In this document: in pieces, positions 37,706-49,000 of the stretch
Position numbering within the stretch: position 1 is the first letter of the stretch
How the letters are laid out: every line of letters begins with the position of its first letter
Assembly: GCF_008923365.1 (NCBI RefSeq)
Contig: NZ_WBMR01000049.1
Span: 1 to 51,508 of the forward strand
Reading direction: 5' to 3'
From: Actinomadura montaniterrae
GTDB taxonomy: Bacteria > Actinomycetota > Actinomycetes > Streptosporangiales > Streptosporangiaceae
Length of the DNA: 51,508 nucleotides
Made by a program: the position numbers and the translations under genes
The notes under the pieces: generated by a model
The model's input: the letters and a program-made list of their open reading frames with translations, nothing else
What the model was told of the DNA's origin: nothing
The model's database searches: none

Positions 37706-38523
37706 CGGGCACCTCCGCCGGTGGTGACGGGGACGCGGGTGCCCGCGTGGTGCGCCAGCCAGGGCAACATGACCTCCAGGAGTTCGGCGGTCCCCTCGCG
37801 CAGCACGGTGTGGGCGTGGCCGGCCATGACGTGCAGGGTGCAGCCGGGGACGGTGCGCAGCAGCAGCCGCCCCGCTTCGGCGACGTCGGAGTGCTGCCCG
37901 TACACGGCGAGGACGGGGCAGCGGACGGCGGCGAGGCCGGCGGGGCGGACGGGTTCGGTGCGGGCCAGGTCGTCGAGCAGGCTGGTCCGGTTGATGAGGG
38001 CGTCGGCGGCGGCGATCTGCCGTCCGGTCTTGCGCCATCCGGCGGCGAGGAGCTGGTCGGCGAGCCGGTCGTACTCCAGGCCGAGCGCGGACGCGGTGAG
38101 CGTGTTGAGCAGGCCCTCGGCCCAGCCGTCGTGCTCGGCGGGGCCGTACGCCTCGATCAGCACGAGGCCGGCGATCCGGTCGGGCCGGGCGAGCGCGGCC
38201 TTGAGCGCGACGACGCCGCCGAAGCTGTTGGCGACGAGGTGGACGCGGTCGTGCCCGAGCGCGTCGAGGATCCCGAACAGGTCGGCGACGGCGTCGTCCG
38301 CGCCGTAGCCGTCCGGGGTCAGTTCGGAGCGGCCGTGCCCGCGCAGGTCGTACAGGACGGCGTGGGCGCCGGCCTCGGCGACGGGCCCGGCGATCGTGTA
38401 GTAGAAGCTCGACAGGTTGTCCAGGACGAGCCCGTGCAGGAACACGGTGACGGGCGCGCCGGGCGCGGGCGGGCCGATGGTCTGGACGTGGAAGCGGACC
38501 CCGCGGACGGTGACGTCAGGCAT
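37702..38523 (-). CDS. Alpha/beta hydrolase, possible chain-releasing thioesterase
   Basis: A 273-residue alpha/beta hydrolase: VFLHGLVLDN oxyanion region, LYDLRGHGRSE, nucleophile elbow VANSFGG (Ser near 98; the usual first Gly is Ala), an acid residue in YGQHSDV and the His in AGHAHTVL. Position directly after the free ACP and before the glycosyltransferase suggests release or transfer of the finished acyl chain. ATG at 38523 overlaps the ACP stop by 8 bp. Confidence 0.8.
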   Translation of the reverse strand: MPDVTVRGVRFHVQTIGPPAPGAPVTVFLHGLVLDNLSSFYYTIAGPVAEAGAHAVLYDLRGHGRSELTPDGYGADDAVADLFGILDALGHDRVHLVANSFGGVVALKAALARPDRIAGLVLIEAYGPAEHDGWAEGLLNTLTASALGLEYDRLADQLLAAGWRKTGRQIAAADALINRTSLLDDLARTEPVRPAGLAAVRCPVLAVYGQHSDVAEAGRLLLRTVPGCTLHVMAGHAHTVLREGTAELLEVMLPWLAHHAGTRVPVTTGGGAR

Positions 38524-38812
38524 GGGCGGCCCGCCCGTCGAGAGCCGCCGTGGCGGCGATGTGGTCCACCAGGTCGCCGACCGTCAGGTCCATGATCTCG
38601 TCGATGTCCATGCCGGCGATGAACGCGGCGAGGTCGACGCCGTCGCCGTAGTGGTCGCGCAGCTTGTCGGCGAGGGCGACGAACTCGATGCTCTCCAGCC
38701 CGAGGTCCTCGTTGAACGAGGTGTCGCGGCCGATCTCCACGTCGAGCAGGAAGTCCTCCCCCACGACCTCGGCCAGCATCCGGACGACCTGCGTCAGGGC
38801 GTCGTCGCTCAT
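38516..38812 (-). CDS. Free acyl carrier protein
   Basis: A 98-residue ACP with the 4'-phosphopantetheine site in NEDLGLESIEFVAL (Ser near 40), acidic helices II and III and an Ala-rich end. It is separate from the ACP inside the first synthase subunit and starts with ATGA overlapping the second subunit. It may carry intermediates between subunits or deliver the chain to the hydrolase or glycosyltransferase. Confidence 0.9.
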   Translation of the reverse strand: MSDDALTQVVRMLAEVVGEDFLLDVEIGRDTSFNEDLGLESIEFVALADKLRDHYGDGVDLAAFIAGMDIDEIMDLTVGDLVDHIAATAALDGRAAHA

Positions 38813-41800
38813 GTTCGGCTCTCCTCCATGTCGGTTCCGCCCGCCGTGACCGTCCAGGCCACGACGTGTCCGTCCAGCTCGCGCGTCCCGACCTCGGTGA
38901 CCGTGCCGCCGCCGGCGACCAGCAGGTGCTCGGCGTCGGCGGCGGTGAAGGCGGGTTCGGGGTGTCCGGCGGGAAGGGCCTGCAGGACGGCCTGGGTGGC
39001 GGCGCGGACGCGGGCGTCCGCGCCGCCGAGGGCCAGTCCGATGCCCGCGGGCTCGCCGGCGGGCCGTGCCATCGCGACGCCGAGCTCGGCGTCGCAGGCG
39101 ATGGACACGGCCAGGTCCTGGTCGAAGGGTCCGGTGACGACCGGGTGGTGCCCGGTGCCGTCGCGGACGGTCAGCTCGGCGGGGAACAGGGGGCCGTGGC
39201 CGTTGCGCCACAGCCAGTCCCGGACGGCGTCCTTCGCGGCGACGCGCCCGAGCAGCCAGGGGCCCTGCGCGAAGCCGGGGAGCCGCTCGTACTCGGCGCG
39301 TTCGGCGGCGCACAGGTACTGGCGCATGACGAGGTCGCGGGAGGCGGTGCCGTCCCAGCGCTTGCGGGCGAGGCACCAGCCGCCGTCCTGCGGTTCCCCG
39401 ATCCCGGACACTTCGGGGGTGAACTTCATCCGCCAGAGGGCTTCGTCGGTGTAGAAGCGGTGCGTGGTCCAGCCGTCTATGCGCGCCCATAGGGTTCCGT
39501 CTTCGCGGACCATCTCGACGGAGCAGCGCAGGGTGGTGTCCGTAAGGGACTCGGCCCAGACGGTGGTTTCGAGGCGTTCTCCTGCGGCCGGCGACGGGCC
39601 GTACAGGGAGACGCGTTCGATCCCCACGGGGAAGACGGTCTGGTCCGTCTCCCCGTACACCTGGATCCAGTGGCCGCACAGCTGCCCGGCGCTGTCGATG
39701 ATCGCGCCGGGCGTGGGCAGGGCCGTCAGGACGCCGCGCACGCCGTCCTCCGCGAGCGCGATCACCTCGGTGACGCCGCGGAACAGCGGGCCGTGGAACA
39801 TCCAGCGTTCCTCGTAGAGCCGTTCGGCGGTGACGACGGGCGGGCCTTCCCCGGTCAGCGGGGTGCGGTCCGGCGCGGGCGGGGGGAGGTGGCGTTCGGC
39901 GAGCAGGACCGTCCCGTGGGTGTGGCCCGGGATGACGACCTTGACGCGGCGCGTACCCCCTTGGCCGTCGCCCGCCTCGACGAGGTGGGCGCGGATGTCG
40001 GCGCTGGTCGGCGGGGCCGCCACGACCCACCGGACGGCCCGGACGGCCTCGAACCCGACGACGACCGTGTCGGGCAGCAGCTCCCGCGCGGTCGCCGCCA
40101 TCACCTCCAGCAGCGTGGCCAGCGGCACGATCGGGAACCGGTCCGACATGTCGGGCCAGCCGGGGGGCTGCGGGAACACGCAGTGGTCCGCGAGGTACGG
40201 CATCGCCTCCAGCGAGAACACCCGGGTGATCACCAGCTCGTCCGCCCGGCCGCCCGCATCGCCTGGGGACGCGGGCGCCGCCCCGCCGCCGCCGAGCGCC
40301 TCCAGGACGGTCTGCGCGCCGGTCGCCGCGTCGTTGAGCAGCGCCTCCAGCTCTGCGAGCACCGGATCGTCCGCCGGAAGCGACGGCACCGGCGCGCCGC
40401 CCGTCCGGATCGGCGGCACGGCACCGTCCAGCCTGACCAGCGGCGTGCCGAGGTCGAGGCGCATCCCCGACGACGACGGCGGAGCCGGGGACGCCCCGTA
40501 CCCCTCCGCCCACAGCGCCGCGACGACCCGCCGCAGCTGCGCCATCCCGTCCCGCTTCGGGACGTTCACCGCCATCGCCAGATGCTCGCGGGCGCCGAGC
40601 CGGTCGCCGACGAACCCGGTCAGGCTCCCCGGCCCGACCTGCACGAACGCCCGCACGTGCGCCGTCCCGTACAGCTCCTCGATCAGCTCGCTGAACCGCA
40701 CCGGCTCCAGCAGGTGCCGCACGACCAGCTCCCGCACCGCGTCCGCGCCGGACGGGAACGGCGCCGCCGTCGTGCCCGACCACAGCGGGAAGCGCGGCTC
40801 GCCGATCTCCAGCGCCTCGAACGACAGCTGCACCTGCTTCTCGTACGCCTCCGCCAGCGGCGTGTGGAACCCGGTGCGGAACGGCAGCTCCCGGCCGAGG
40901 ACGCCCTCGGCGGCCAGCCGGTCCAGTACGTCCCGGACGTCGCCGGCCGGGCCGCAGATCACCGACTGGTGCGGGCAGTTGTCGTGGCTGACGAACACGC
41001 CAGACCGCCCGGCGATCGCCTCCTGCGCCCGGTCCGCGCCGCAGCCGAGCGCCCCGTACACCACGTCGGGGACGTCGAGCCCCTCGCGGTCGAGGGCCTG
41101 CACGAACGCGTCCACGGCGCCCGCGTCATACATCCCCGCGACGATCATCGCGGTCCATTCGCCGAGGCTGTGCCCGGCCGCGACGTCCGGCTCGACGCCC
41201 AGCTCGGCGAGCGCGGCGGCGAGCAGCCGGCCCACCGCGATCACGTCGGCGGCGTGGCCGAGCAGGTCGGTGCGGCCCGTCGGCTCCGGCTTCGGCATCC
41301 CGAAGTGCTCCGCGACGTCGTCCACGCGCGGCTCGAACGCCGGCTCGAAGCCCGGGAACAGGAACGCCAGCCGCCCGCCCTCCGCGAGCAGCGGACGCGG
41401 CGTGAACCACACGTCGCTGCGTCCCCGCCACGGCGTCCCCCGCTGGACGACCGCCCGCGCCAGATCCAGCCTGCGCGACGTCGGCCCCACGATCGCGAGG
41501 CGGCACGGCAGGTCCGGCGGGGCCTCCCCCGCGCGCGCGAGCAGCTCCTCGTCGGGAACCGCCAGCAGCGCCGCCAGCTCGTCGGTGGTGCGGGCCGCCA
41601 GCCTCAGCACACCCTCCTCCGAGGACGGCGCATCCAGCCTCCGGCGCCTGCGCGCGCGCCCAGCCGGAGGCTCCTCCAGGATCACGTGCGCGTTCGCACC
41701 ACCGAACCCGAACGCGTTCACCACCGCGCGGCGCGGACCGTCCGCCGGCCGCTCCCACTCCGCCGCCTCCCGGACGACCCGCAGCCGCCCCCCGTCCAGC

Positions 41801-43065
41801 GCCGGATGCGGATCGTCCACGTGCAGCGTCGGCGGCAGCACCCCGTCCCGCAGCGCGCACGCCGCCTTGATCAGCCCCGCCATCCCCGCCGCCGGCATCG
41901 CGTGCCCGATCATCGACTTCACCGTGCCGAGCCCCACCGGCGCGCCGTCCGTCCCGAACACCCGGCGCATCGTCGCCAGCTCCGCCTCGTCCCCCGCCGG
42001 CGTCGCCGTCCCGTGCGCCTCCACCAGCCCCAGCGCCCCCGGCGCCCGCGGATCCAGGCCCGCGTCCCGCCACGCCCGCTCCACCGCCAGGACCTGCCCG
42101 TCCACCAGCGGGCTCATGATCCCCGCCGCGCGCCCGTCGCTCGACGACCCCGTCCCCACGATCACCGCGTGGATCCGGTCGCCCGCCCGCACCGCGTCCC
42201 GCAGCCGCTTCAGCAGCACCACCCCGGTGCCCTCCGCCAGCAGCGTCCCGTCCGCCGCCCGGTCGAACGGCCGGATCGTCTCGCTCGGGCTCAGCGCCCG
42301 CAGCTGGCTGAACACGCTCCACACCGTCGCGTGATGCGCGTGGTGCACCGCCCCCGCCAGCATCGCGTCCGCCTCGCCGCTCCGCAGCGCCCGCACCGCG
42401 TGCTCCACCGCCAGCAGCGACGACGCGCACGCCGCGTCCACCGTGTACGCCGGACCCCGCAGATCGAACCGGTTCGCGATCCGCGCCGCCGCGAAACTCG
42501 GCACCAGCCCGATCGACGCGTCCGGGCCGTCCGGCCCCACCCGCGCGCAGAACGCCCGCCGGATCTCCTCCAGCCGGTCCGCGCCGAGCTCCGGCACCAG
42601 CTCCGCCAGCACCCCCGCCACCTGGTGCGACGTCCGCACCCGCTGGTCGAACCGCGCGACGCCCGGGGTGATGTAGCCGCCCCGGCCGATCACCACCCCG
42701 ACCCGCGTCCGGTCCGGCAGCCGCTCGTCGCCGCCCGCGTCCGCGACCGCCTCCGCCGCCGCCCGCAGCGCCATCAGCTGGTCCGGCTCCATCCCCGGCA
42801 CCGACGCCGGCATGATCCCGAACCGGGCCGGGTCGAACGTCGCCAGCTCGTCCACGAACCCGCCGCGCCGGCAGTAGAACCGGTCGCACTCCGGCGCCCG
42901 CCCGTACGCGTCCGGGTCGTAGTACAGCGCCGGATCCCAGCGGCCCGGCGGCACGTCCGAGATCGCGTCGATGCCCGCCAGCACGTTGCGCCACAGCTCC
43001 GCCGCCGAACCGGCCCCGGGGAACACCGCCCCGGCGCCCACGATCGCGATCGGCTCCCCCGTCAC
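38809..43065 (-). CDS. Iterative synthase subunit 2: KS-AT-DH-PPTase-like
   Basis: A 1418-residue multidomain synthase. KS (about 1-435) has Cys in VDAACASSLL (near 212), His in EAHGTAT (near 350) and His in KSMIGHAMPAAG (near 383), so it looks active. AT-like domain (about 525-830) has GHSLGE near 633 and FRTGFHTP. A double-hotdog dehydratase (about 940-1190) has LADHCVFPQPPG (catalytic His near 962) and DSAGQLCGHW (near 1125). A C-terminal PPTase-like domain (about 1260-1345) has LLGRVAAKDAVR, as in the ends of enediyne and related synthases. There is no internal ACP. GTG at 43065 overlaps the subunit 1 stop. Confidence 0.88.
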   Translation of the reverse strand: MTGEPIAIVGAGAVFPGAGSAAELWRNVLAGIDAISDVPPGRWDPALYYDPDAYGRAPECDRFYCRRGGFVDELATFDPARFGIMPASVPGMEPDQLMALRAAAEAVADAGGDERLPDRTRVGVVIGRGGYITPGVARFDQRVRTSHQVAGVLAELVPELGADRLEEIRRAFCARVGPDGPDASIGLVPSFAAARIANRFDLRGPAYTVDAACASSLLAVEHAVRALRSGEADAMLAGAVHHAHHATVWSVFSQLRALSPSETIRPFDRAADGTLLAEGTGVVLLKRLRDAVRAGDRIHAVIVGTGSSSDGRAAGIMSPLVDGQVLAVERAWRDAGLDPRAPGALGLVEAHGTATPAGDEAELATMRRVFGTDGAPVGLGTVKSMIGHAMPAAGMAGLIKAACALRDGVLPPTLHVDDPHPALDGGRLRVVREAAEWERPADGPRRAVVNAFGFGGANAHVILEEPPAGRARRRRRLDAPSSEEGVLRLAARTTDELAALLAVPDEELLARAGEAPPDLPCRLAIVGPTSRRLDLARAVVQRGTPWRGRSDVWFTPRPLLAEGGRLAFLFPGFEPAFEPRVDDVAEHFGMPKPEPTGRTDLLGHAADVIAVGRLLAAALAELGVEPDVAAGHSLGEWTAMIVAGMYDAGAVDAFVQALDREGLDVPDVVYGALGCGADRAQEAIAGRSGVFVSHDNCPHQSVICGPAGDVRDVLDRLAAEGVLGRELPFRTGFHTPLAEAYEKQVQLSFEALEIGEPRFPLWSGTTAAPFPSGADAVRELVVRHLLEPVRFSELIEELYGTAHVRAFVQVGPGSLTGFVGDRLGAREHLAMAVNVPKRDGMAQLRRVVAALWAEGYGASPAPPSSSGMRLDLGTPLVRLDGAVPPIRTGGAPVPSLPADDPVLAELEALLNDAATGAQTVLEALGGGGAAPASPGDAGGRADELVITRVFSLEAMPYLADHCVFPQPPGWPDMSDRFPIVPLATLLEVMAATARELLPDTVVVGFEAVRAVRWVVAAPPTSADIRAHLVEAGDGQGGTRRVKVVIPGHTHGTVLLAERHLPPPAPDRTPLTGEGPPVVTAERLYEERWMFHGPLFRGVTEVIALAEDGVRGVLTALPTPGAIIDSAGQLCGHWIQVYGETDQTVFPVGIERVSLYGPSPAAGERLETTVWAESLTDTTLRCSVEMVREDGTLWARIDGWTTHRFYTDEALWRMKFTPEVSGIGEPQDGGWCLARKRWDGTASRDLVMRQYLCAAERAEYERLPGFAQGPWLLGRVAAKDAVRDWLWRNGHGPLFPAELTVRDGTGHHPVVTGPFDQDLAVSIACDAELGVAMARPAGEPAGIGLALGGADARVRAATQAVLQALPAGHPEPAFTAADAEHLLVAGGGTVTEVGTRELDGHVVAWTVTAGGTDMEESRT

Positions 43066-46000
43066 CGGACCGTCCCGGTGAACACGACCTGCGTCTCGTC
43101 CCCGTGCGCGATCTCCCGCAGCAGCGCCGCCACGCCCGCGTCCGGATCGATCAGCCCGATCCCCCGCCGCGCGTACTCGCGGGCCAGCTCCGGCGACACC
43201 ATCCCGCCGCCCGCCCACGGACCCCAGTCCGCCACCAGCACCCGGCCGCGCAGCCGCGTCCGCCACACGTGCGCGAGCGTGTCGCACGCCTCGTTCGCCG
43301 CCGCGTAGTCCGCCTGCCCCCGGTTCCCGTGGACGCCCGCGACGCTGCCGAACACGACGAAGAACCCCACGTCGGGCTTCACCGCCGCCGCCAGCGCCGA
43401 CGCGCCGTCCACCTTCGTCCGGTACACCCGCTCGAACGACTGCGGCTCCTTGTCCCGGACGAGCCGGTCCTCCACGATCCCCGCGCCGTGGACCACCCCG
43501 TCCAGCCGGCCGTGCCGCAGATACACCCGGTCCACCACGTCCCGGACCACCCGCGGCTCCCGCACGTCGCCCGCGTGGTAGCGGACCGACGCCGCGTGCT
43601 CCTTCAACGCGTCCAGGTTCGCGCGGATCTCCCGCTCCGCCAGGATCCGCCGCACCGTCGCCTCGATCTCCGCCGGACGCCGCCCGCCCTGCGCGACCAG
43701 CGCCCGCCGCAGGCCCGCCTCGTCCGGGACGTCCGGGAACGACGCCGGGCCCACCGGCTCCAGCGTCCGCCCCATCACCTCGATGTGGCAGCCGGTCGTC
43801 CGCGCCAGCTCCAGCGCCACCCGCGCGGTGACGCCCCGCGCGCCCCCGGTCAGCAGGACGACGCCGTCCCGCTCCAGCGGCACCCGCGCCTCGCCCCGCA
43901 GCTCCGCCGGGACCAGCCGCGTCGTGTGCCGCAGGTCGCCCTCATGCCCGACCACCACCGGGCCCCGGGCGTCCAGCAGCTCGGCCAGGATCCGCAACGC
44001 GATCGCCCGCGGCGTGTCCTTGGTGTCCACGTCCACGGCCCTGACCAGGGTGTCCGGGTACTCCTGCGCGACCGTCCTCGCCAGCCCGCGCAGCCCGGCG
44101 CCCGGCCCCGGGTCCCCGATGCCGCCGCCGTCGAACGCCCGCCCGAACGTCCCCCCGGCGCCGCTCGCGACGACCAGCCACCGCAACCCGCCGGCCAGCG
44201 CGCCGCGGATCCCCGCGTACGCGTCCGGCAGGACAGCCGTCGCCCCCGGCCGCAGCGCCGCCAGATGCACCAGCCCGTCGCACTCCCCGTCCACGTCCAG
44301 CGGGGTGCGCACCCGCGCCCCGTGCCGCTCCAGCAGGTCCGCCAGCTCCAGCGCGACGCCGCACCCGTCGTCCACGACCACGAACGTCCGCCCGTCGAAC
44401 GCCGTGCCGGTGTCCGCGGGCACCGGCAGCGCCTCCAGGTCCGCCGTCCTCACCACCTGCCGGACGACCCGCCGGGCCCGCTCCCCCGACGGCCGGATCC
44501 GCCCGGCCAGCACGCGCCGCGCCCCCGTCGTGGTCTCGCCGTCCCGCTCGGCCGGACCCCGCCGCGCGGGCGTCCCGCCGCGCGCGAAGAGCCCTGCCTG
44601 CGCGTCCTCCCCGCCGAGCGCGGCGACCCCGTCGCCGCCGAGCCGCACGACCTCCACGGCCGCCTCGCCCACCGACCGCCGCCCAGCCACCGGCCCCGGG
44701 CCGGACGGCGCGGTACGCGCCCCTTCCCCGTCCGAACCCGACTCCACAACACCGCCCACGTCCGCCGACTGCTCGGAGGCATCGGCCACCGCAGAGCGCT
44801 CGGCCTCGCCGACCGAGGTCCCCTCCGCATCCCGAGCCTCCGCACCCGAGGATTGCTCAGGCACTTCCCGCCGCTCAGCGCCCGCCCCCGAGGCAGGCAC
44901 CGCCATGCGGGGCGACGTCCCAGCTCGGCCGCCCACCCCCGCCGATCGCTCGGCGGCATCGGGCGCGGCCTCCGCGACCGGGGCCGCCGCTGCCTCACGG
45001 TCCGCCGCATCCGACGACCGATCAGACCGCCCGACGCCCGCGGAGCGCGCTGCCTCAGGGGCCGCCGCGTCCGACGGCTGGTCAGGCCGTCCGATACCCG
45101 GCCCCGTGGCGCGGGAAGCTTCTTCCGAAGCCGCCGCCCGGGCGTCGCTCACTGTCTGCGCAGGGCGGGCGTTCGCCTTCGATTGGTCGGTGTTGGGTGG
45201 CTGCGTGGTCGGGGCTTCGCTGTCGGCTGTCTGGACGTCGGGCGCCGCAGGGCGGGACGGCTCGTCGGCCGGGGTCGCCTCCCCGGGGCGGGACGTCGGC
45301 GGCTGGTCAGGCGCGGCAGGCCGCTCGGGGGACGCCTGGCGCGGCAGGCCGGCGGCGCCGGTGGCTTCGCGCGAGGCCGCTGGGCGCGGGGTCGCCTGGG
45401 GTGGGACGGCGGGGCGGTGCGGGGCCGGCGCCGACGGCAGGCGGGTGCGGAGCCAGTCGACGATCTCGCCGATCGTGGTGATGCGGGTGAGCTGCTCGAT
45501 GGCGGCGTCCGGGGCGGTGAGGCCGACGCGCTCGGTGACCTCCCCGATGATGACGGTGCGCTTGATGGAGTCGATGGACAGGTCGGCCTCGAGGTCGAGG
45601 TCGCCGTCCAGCATGGACTCGGGGTAGCCGGTGCGGGCGCTGATCACCGACAGGACGGTGGCGTGGACGTCGCGGGCCGGTTCGGGTGCGGCGGGCAGGA
45701 CGGGCAGCGTCTCGCCCGGCAGGACGGGACGCGGCGCGGGGACGGGCGCCGGGGCGGACGGGACGGCGGGCGGGGCGCCGAGGTGGCGGAGGATGACCTC
45801 GCGCTGCGCGGCGATCAGTTCGCGGCCGGCGCGCAGGTACTCCAGGACGGCGGCGTCGGAGCCGGCGGGACGGGCCGGCGCCGCGGCGGCGGGGACGCGT
45901 TCGGCGGGGCGGAGGGCGCCCGCCGGATAGCCGCCGTCGGCGGTGCGGACGAGGTGGCCGTTGACGGTCCAGCCGGGCGCGGCGGGCAGGGACGCGGGGT

Positions 46001-49000
46001 CGAGGACGCGGGCGTCGCGGCCGGCGAACAGCGGCAGCGGGTCGACGGGGACGCCGGCGGCGGCGAGTTCGGCGAGGGCGTGCAGGAGGCGTTCGACGGA
46101 GCCGCCGCCGGGGGCGTCGCAGGCGACGGCGGTGTGCGGGCGGTCGCCGAGGATGCGGCGGGTGAGCCCGGTGAGGACGCGTCCGGGGCCCGCCTCGACG
46201 AAGGTGCGGGCGCCCGCCTCGTACATCGCCTCGATCTGCTCGACGAACCGGACGGGCGCGGCGATCTGCCCGGCGAGGGTGGCGGCGAGGTCGGCGGGGT
46301 CGCTGTCGTAGGGGGCGGCGGTGGTGTTGGACCAGACGGGGAACGCGGGCGAGCGCAGGTCGCGTCCGGTGAGGGCGGTGCGGAGGGTGCCGGACGCGGC
46401 GGCGACGAGCGGGCTGTGGAAGGCGCAGGCGACCGGGATGCGTTCGGCGGCGAGGCCGCGTTCGGCGAGGACGTCGACGGCGCGGGCGACGCCGGCGGTG
46501 GTGCCGGACACGACGACCTGGTCGGGCGCGTTGTGGTTGGCGACGACGATCCCGGAGACGCCGGCGACGGCGTCCCTGACCTGCCGGAGCGGCGCGGCGA
46601 CGGCGGCCATGGCGCCGGGGTCGGTGCCCGCGGCGGCGAGGATGGCCTCGGCGCGGGCGGCGCTGAGCTCGATCATGTCGGTGTCGTCGAAGACGCCGGC
46701 GGCGCAGAGCGCGACGAGCTCGCCGTAGCTGTGCCCGGCGGCGAGGTCGGGGTGCACGCCGACGGCGGTGAGCAGGCGGTGGACGGCGAGGCCGGCGATG
46801 CCGAGCGCGGGCTGCGCGACGCGGGTGTCGGTGAGCGCCTCGCGCTGCCGGCGGGCGTCGCCGGGGCCGAACGCGGCGGGCGGGAACATGGCGGGCGCGT
46901 AGCGTCCGCCGGCGAGGCGGAGCAGGCGCTGCAGGCGCGGGAAGGCGACGAAGAGGCCGGCGAGCATGCCGGGCCGCTGGCTGCCCTGGCCGGGGAACAG
47001 GAACGCGACCTGCCCGGGGTCGCCCGAGGTGCGGACGTGGACGCCGGGTCCCGCGCGGAACTCGGCGGCGGCGGCGAGCTTGCCGCGCAGGTCGTCCAGG
47101 CCGGTGGCGACGACGGCGACCTGGACGCGTCCTTCGGCGGACGCGCAGGTCCGGGCGAGGTCGCGCAGCCGGGCGGACGGGGCGTCCAGCAGCCGCCGGA
47201 GCCGGGCGATCTCGCCGCGGGCGGCGGTGCGGTCGGCGCCGCGGACGAGGAACAGCTCGGCGGGCCATTCGGCGAGGCCGGACACCGGTTCGGGGCCGCC
47301 GTCGTAGCCGGCGAGGACGGCGTGGAAGTTGGCGCCGCCGAAGCCGAAGCCGCTGACGCCGGCGTACCGGTCGCCGGGGCGGGCGGCCCAGGGCCGCGCG
47401 GACGTCCCGAACGCGAACGGCCCGTCCGCCTTCCATTCGGCGTTCGGGCTGGTGAGGTGCAGGGTGCCGGGGAGGACGCCGGTGTGCAGCGCGTACGCGG
47501 TCTTGATGAGCCCGGCGAGCCCGGCGGCGCACTTGGTGTGCCCGATCTGCGACTTGACGGAGCCGAGGGTGACGGATCCGGGCGCGGCGGCGGAGAACGC
47601 GGCGGTGAGGGTGGCGAGCTCGGTGCGGTCGCCGACCTCGGTGCCGGTGCCGTGCGCCTCGACGAGCCCGACGTCGGACGGGCGGACGCCGGCGCGCTCG
47701 TAGGCGCGGTCGAGGGCGAGCCGCTGCCCCTCGGCGCGGGGCGCGGTGAGGCCGAGGGAGCGGCCGTCGCTGGATCCGGCGACGGACTTGACGACGGCGT
47801 AGACGCGGTCGCCGTCGCGTTCGGCGTCGGCGAGGCGTTTGAGCACGACGCAGGCGACGCCCTCGCCGAGCGCGATGCCGTCGGCGGCGGCGTCGAACGG
47901 GGCGCAGCGGCCGGACGGGGACAGCGCGCGGACGGCGGAGAACATCAGGTAGTCCTGGATGCCGTTGTGCACGTCGGCGCCGCCGCACAGGACCATGTCG
48001 CTGCCGCCGGAGGCGAGTTCCTTGCAGGCGGCGTCGAGGGCGGCGAGGGACGCGGCGCAGGCGGCGTCGACGGTGTAGTTGGCGCCGCCGAGGTCGAGCC
48101 GGTTGGCGATGCGCCCGGCGATGACGTTGGTGAGGACGCCGGGGAAGGAGTCCTCGGTGGGTTCGGGGAGCTGGCCGTCGAGGGCGGGCGGGACCTCGCC
48201 GTAGTAGGACGGCAGGGCGGCGCGCAGGCCGTAGGCGGTGGCGAGCTCGTTGCCGCCTTCGGCGCCGAAGAACACCGATGTGCGGGACCGGTCGAAGGGC
48301 CGGTCGGCGTATCCGGCGTCCTTCAGCGCGCGCGCCGCGACCTCCAGGGCGAGGAGCTGGACGGGTTCGACGCTGCCGAGCGCGTTGGGCGGGATGCCGT
48401 AGGCGAGCGCGTCGAACGGGACGTCCGGCAGGAACCCGCCCCATTTCGACGGGGTCTTGCCGGGCTCGGACGGGTCGTAGTGGACGGCCGGGTCCCACCG
48501 TTCGGCGGGCACCTCGGTGACGGAGTCGACGCCGCCGACGATGTTCGCCCAGTAGGCGTCGGCGTCGCGGGCGCCGGGGAAGACGCAGCCGACGCCGACG
48601 ATCGCGATGTCGGCGGGCCGGGCGGCGGTGGACGCGGCGGCCCGGTCCCCGGCGATGCCGAGCTCGGCGGCGCGCGCGGCGAGCAGCGCGGTGGCTTCGT
48701 TGGTGACCTGTTCGTGCAGGTCGGCGACCGTGGTCGTGGCCGTGCGCAGCGCCGCGACGTCCCCGATCATGTAGAGGCCCTCGGCGCGCTGCTCGTCGGG
48801 GCCGACGGGGGTGGAGCGGCGCAGGCCCTTGCTGGCGATGCGCAGCCGGCCGAGGTTGAGGCGTTCGAGCTGCCGCCACATGTCCTGGCGGGTCGTCCCG
48901 GCGGCCTCCAGCTCGCGGCGCGCCTCGGCGAACCGCTCGACGTAGGGGGTGCGGGCGCAGCGGGTCGCGTGGCCCGGCGAGGTCTCCAGCAGCGCCGTCC

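Noticed and set aside
39670..43308. Plus-strand open frame of about 1200 codons antisense to subunit 2
   Set aside because: Translation is Arg/Pro/His-rich low complexity with no motif; it is explained by codon bias of the opposite gene.
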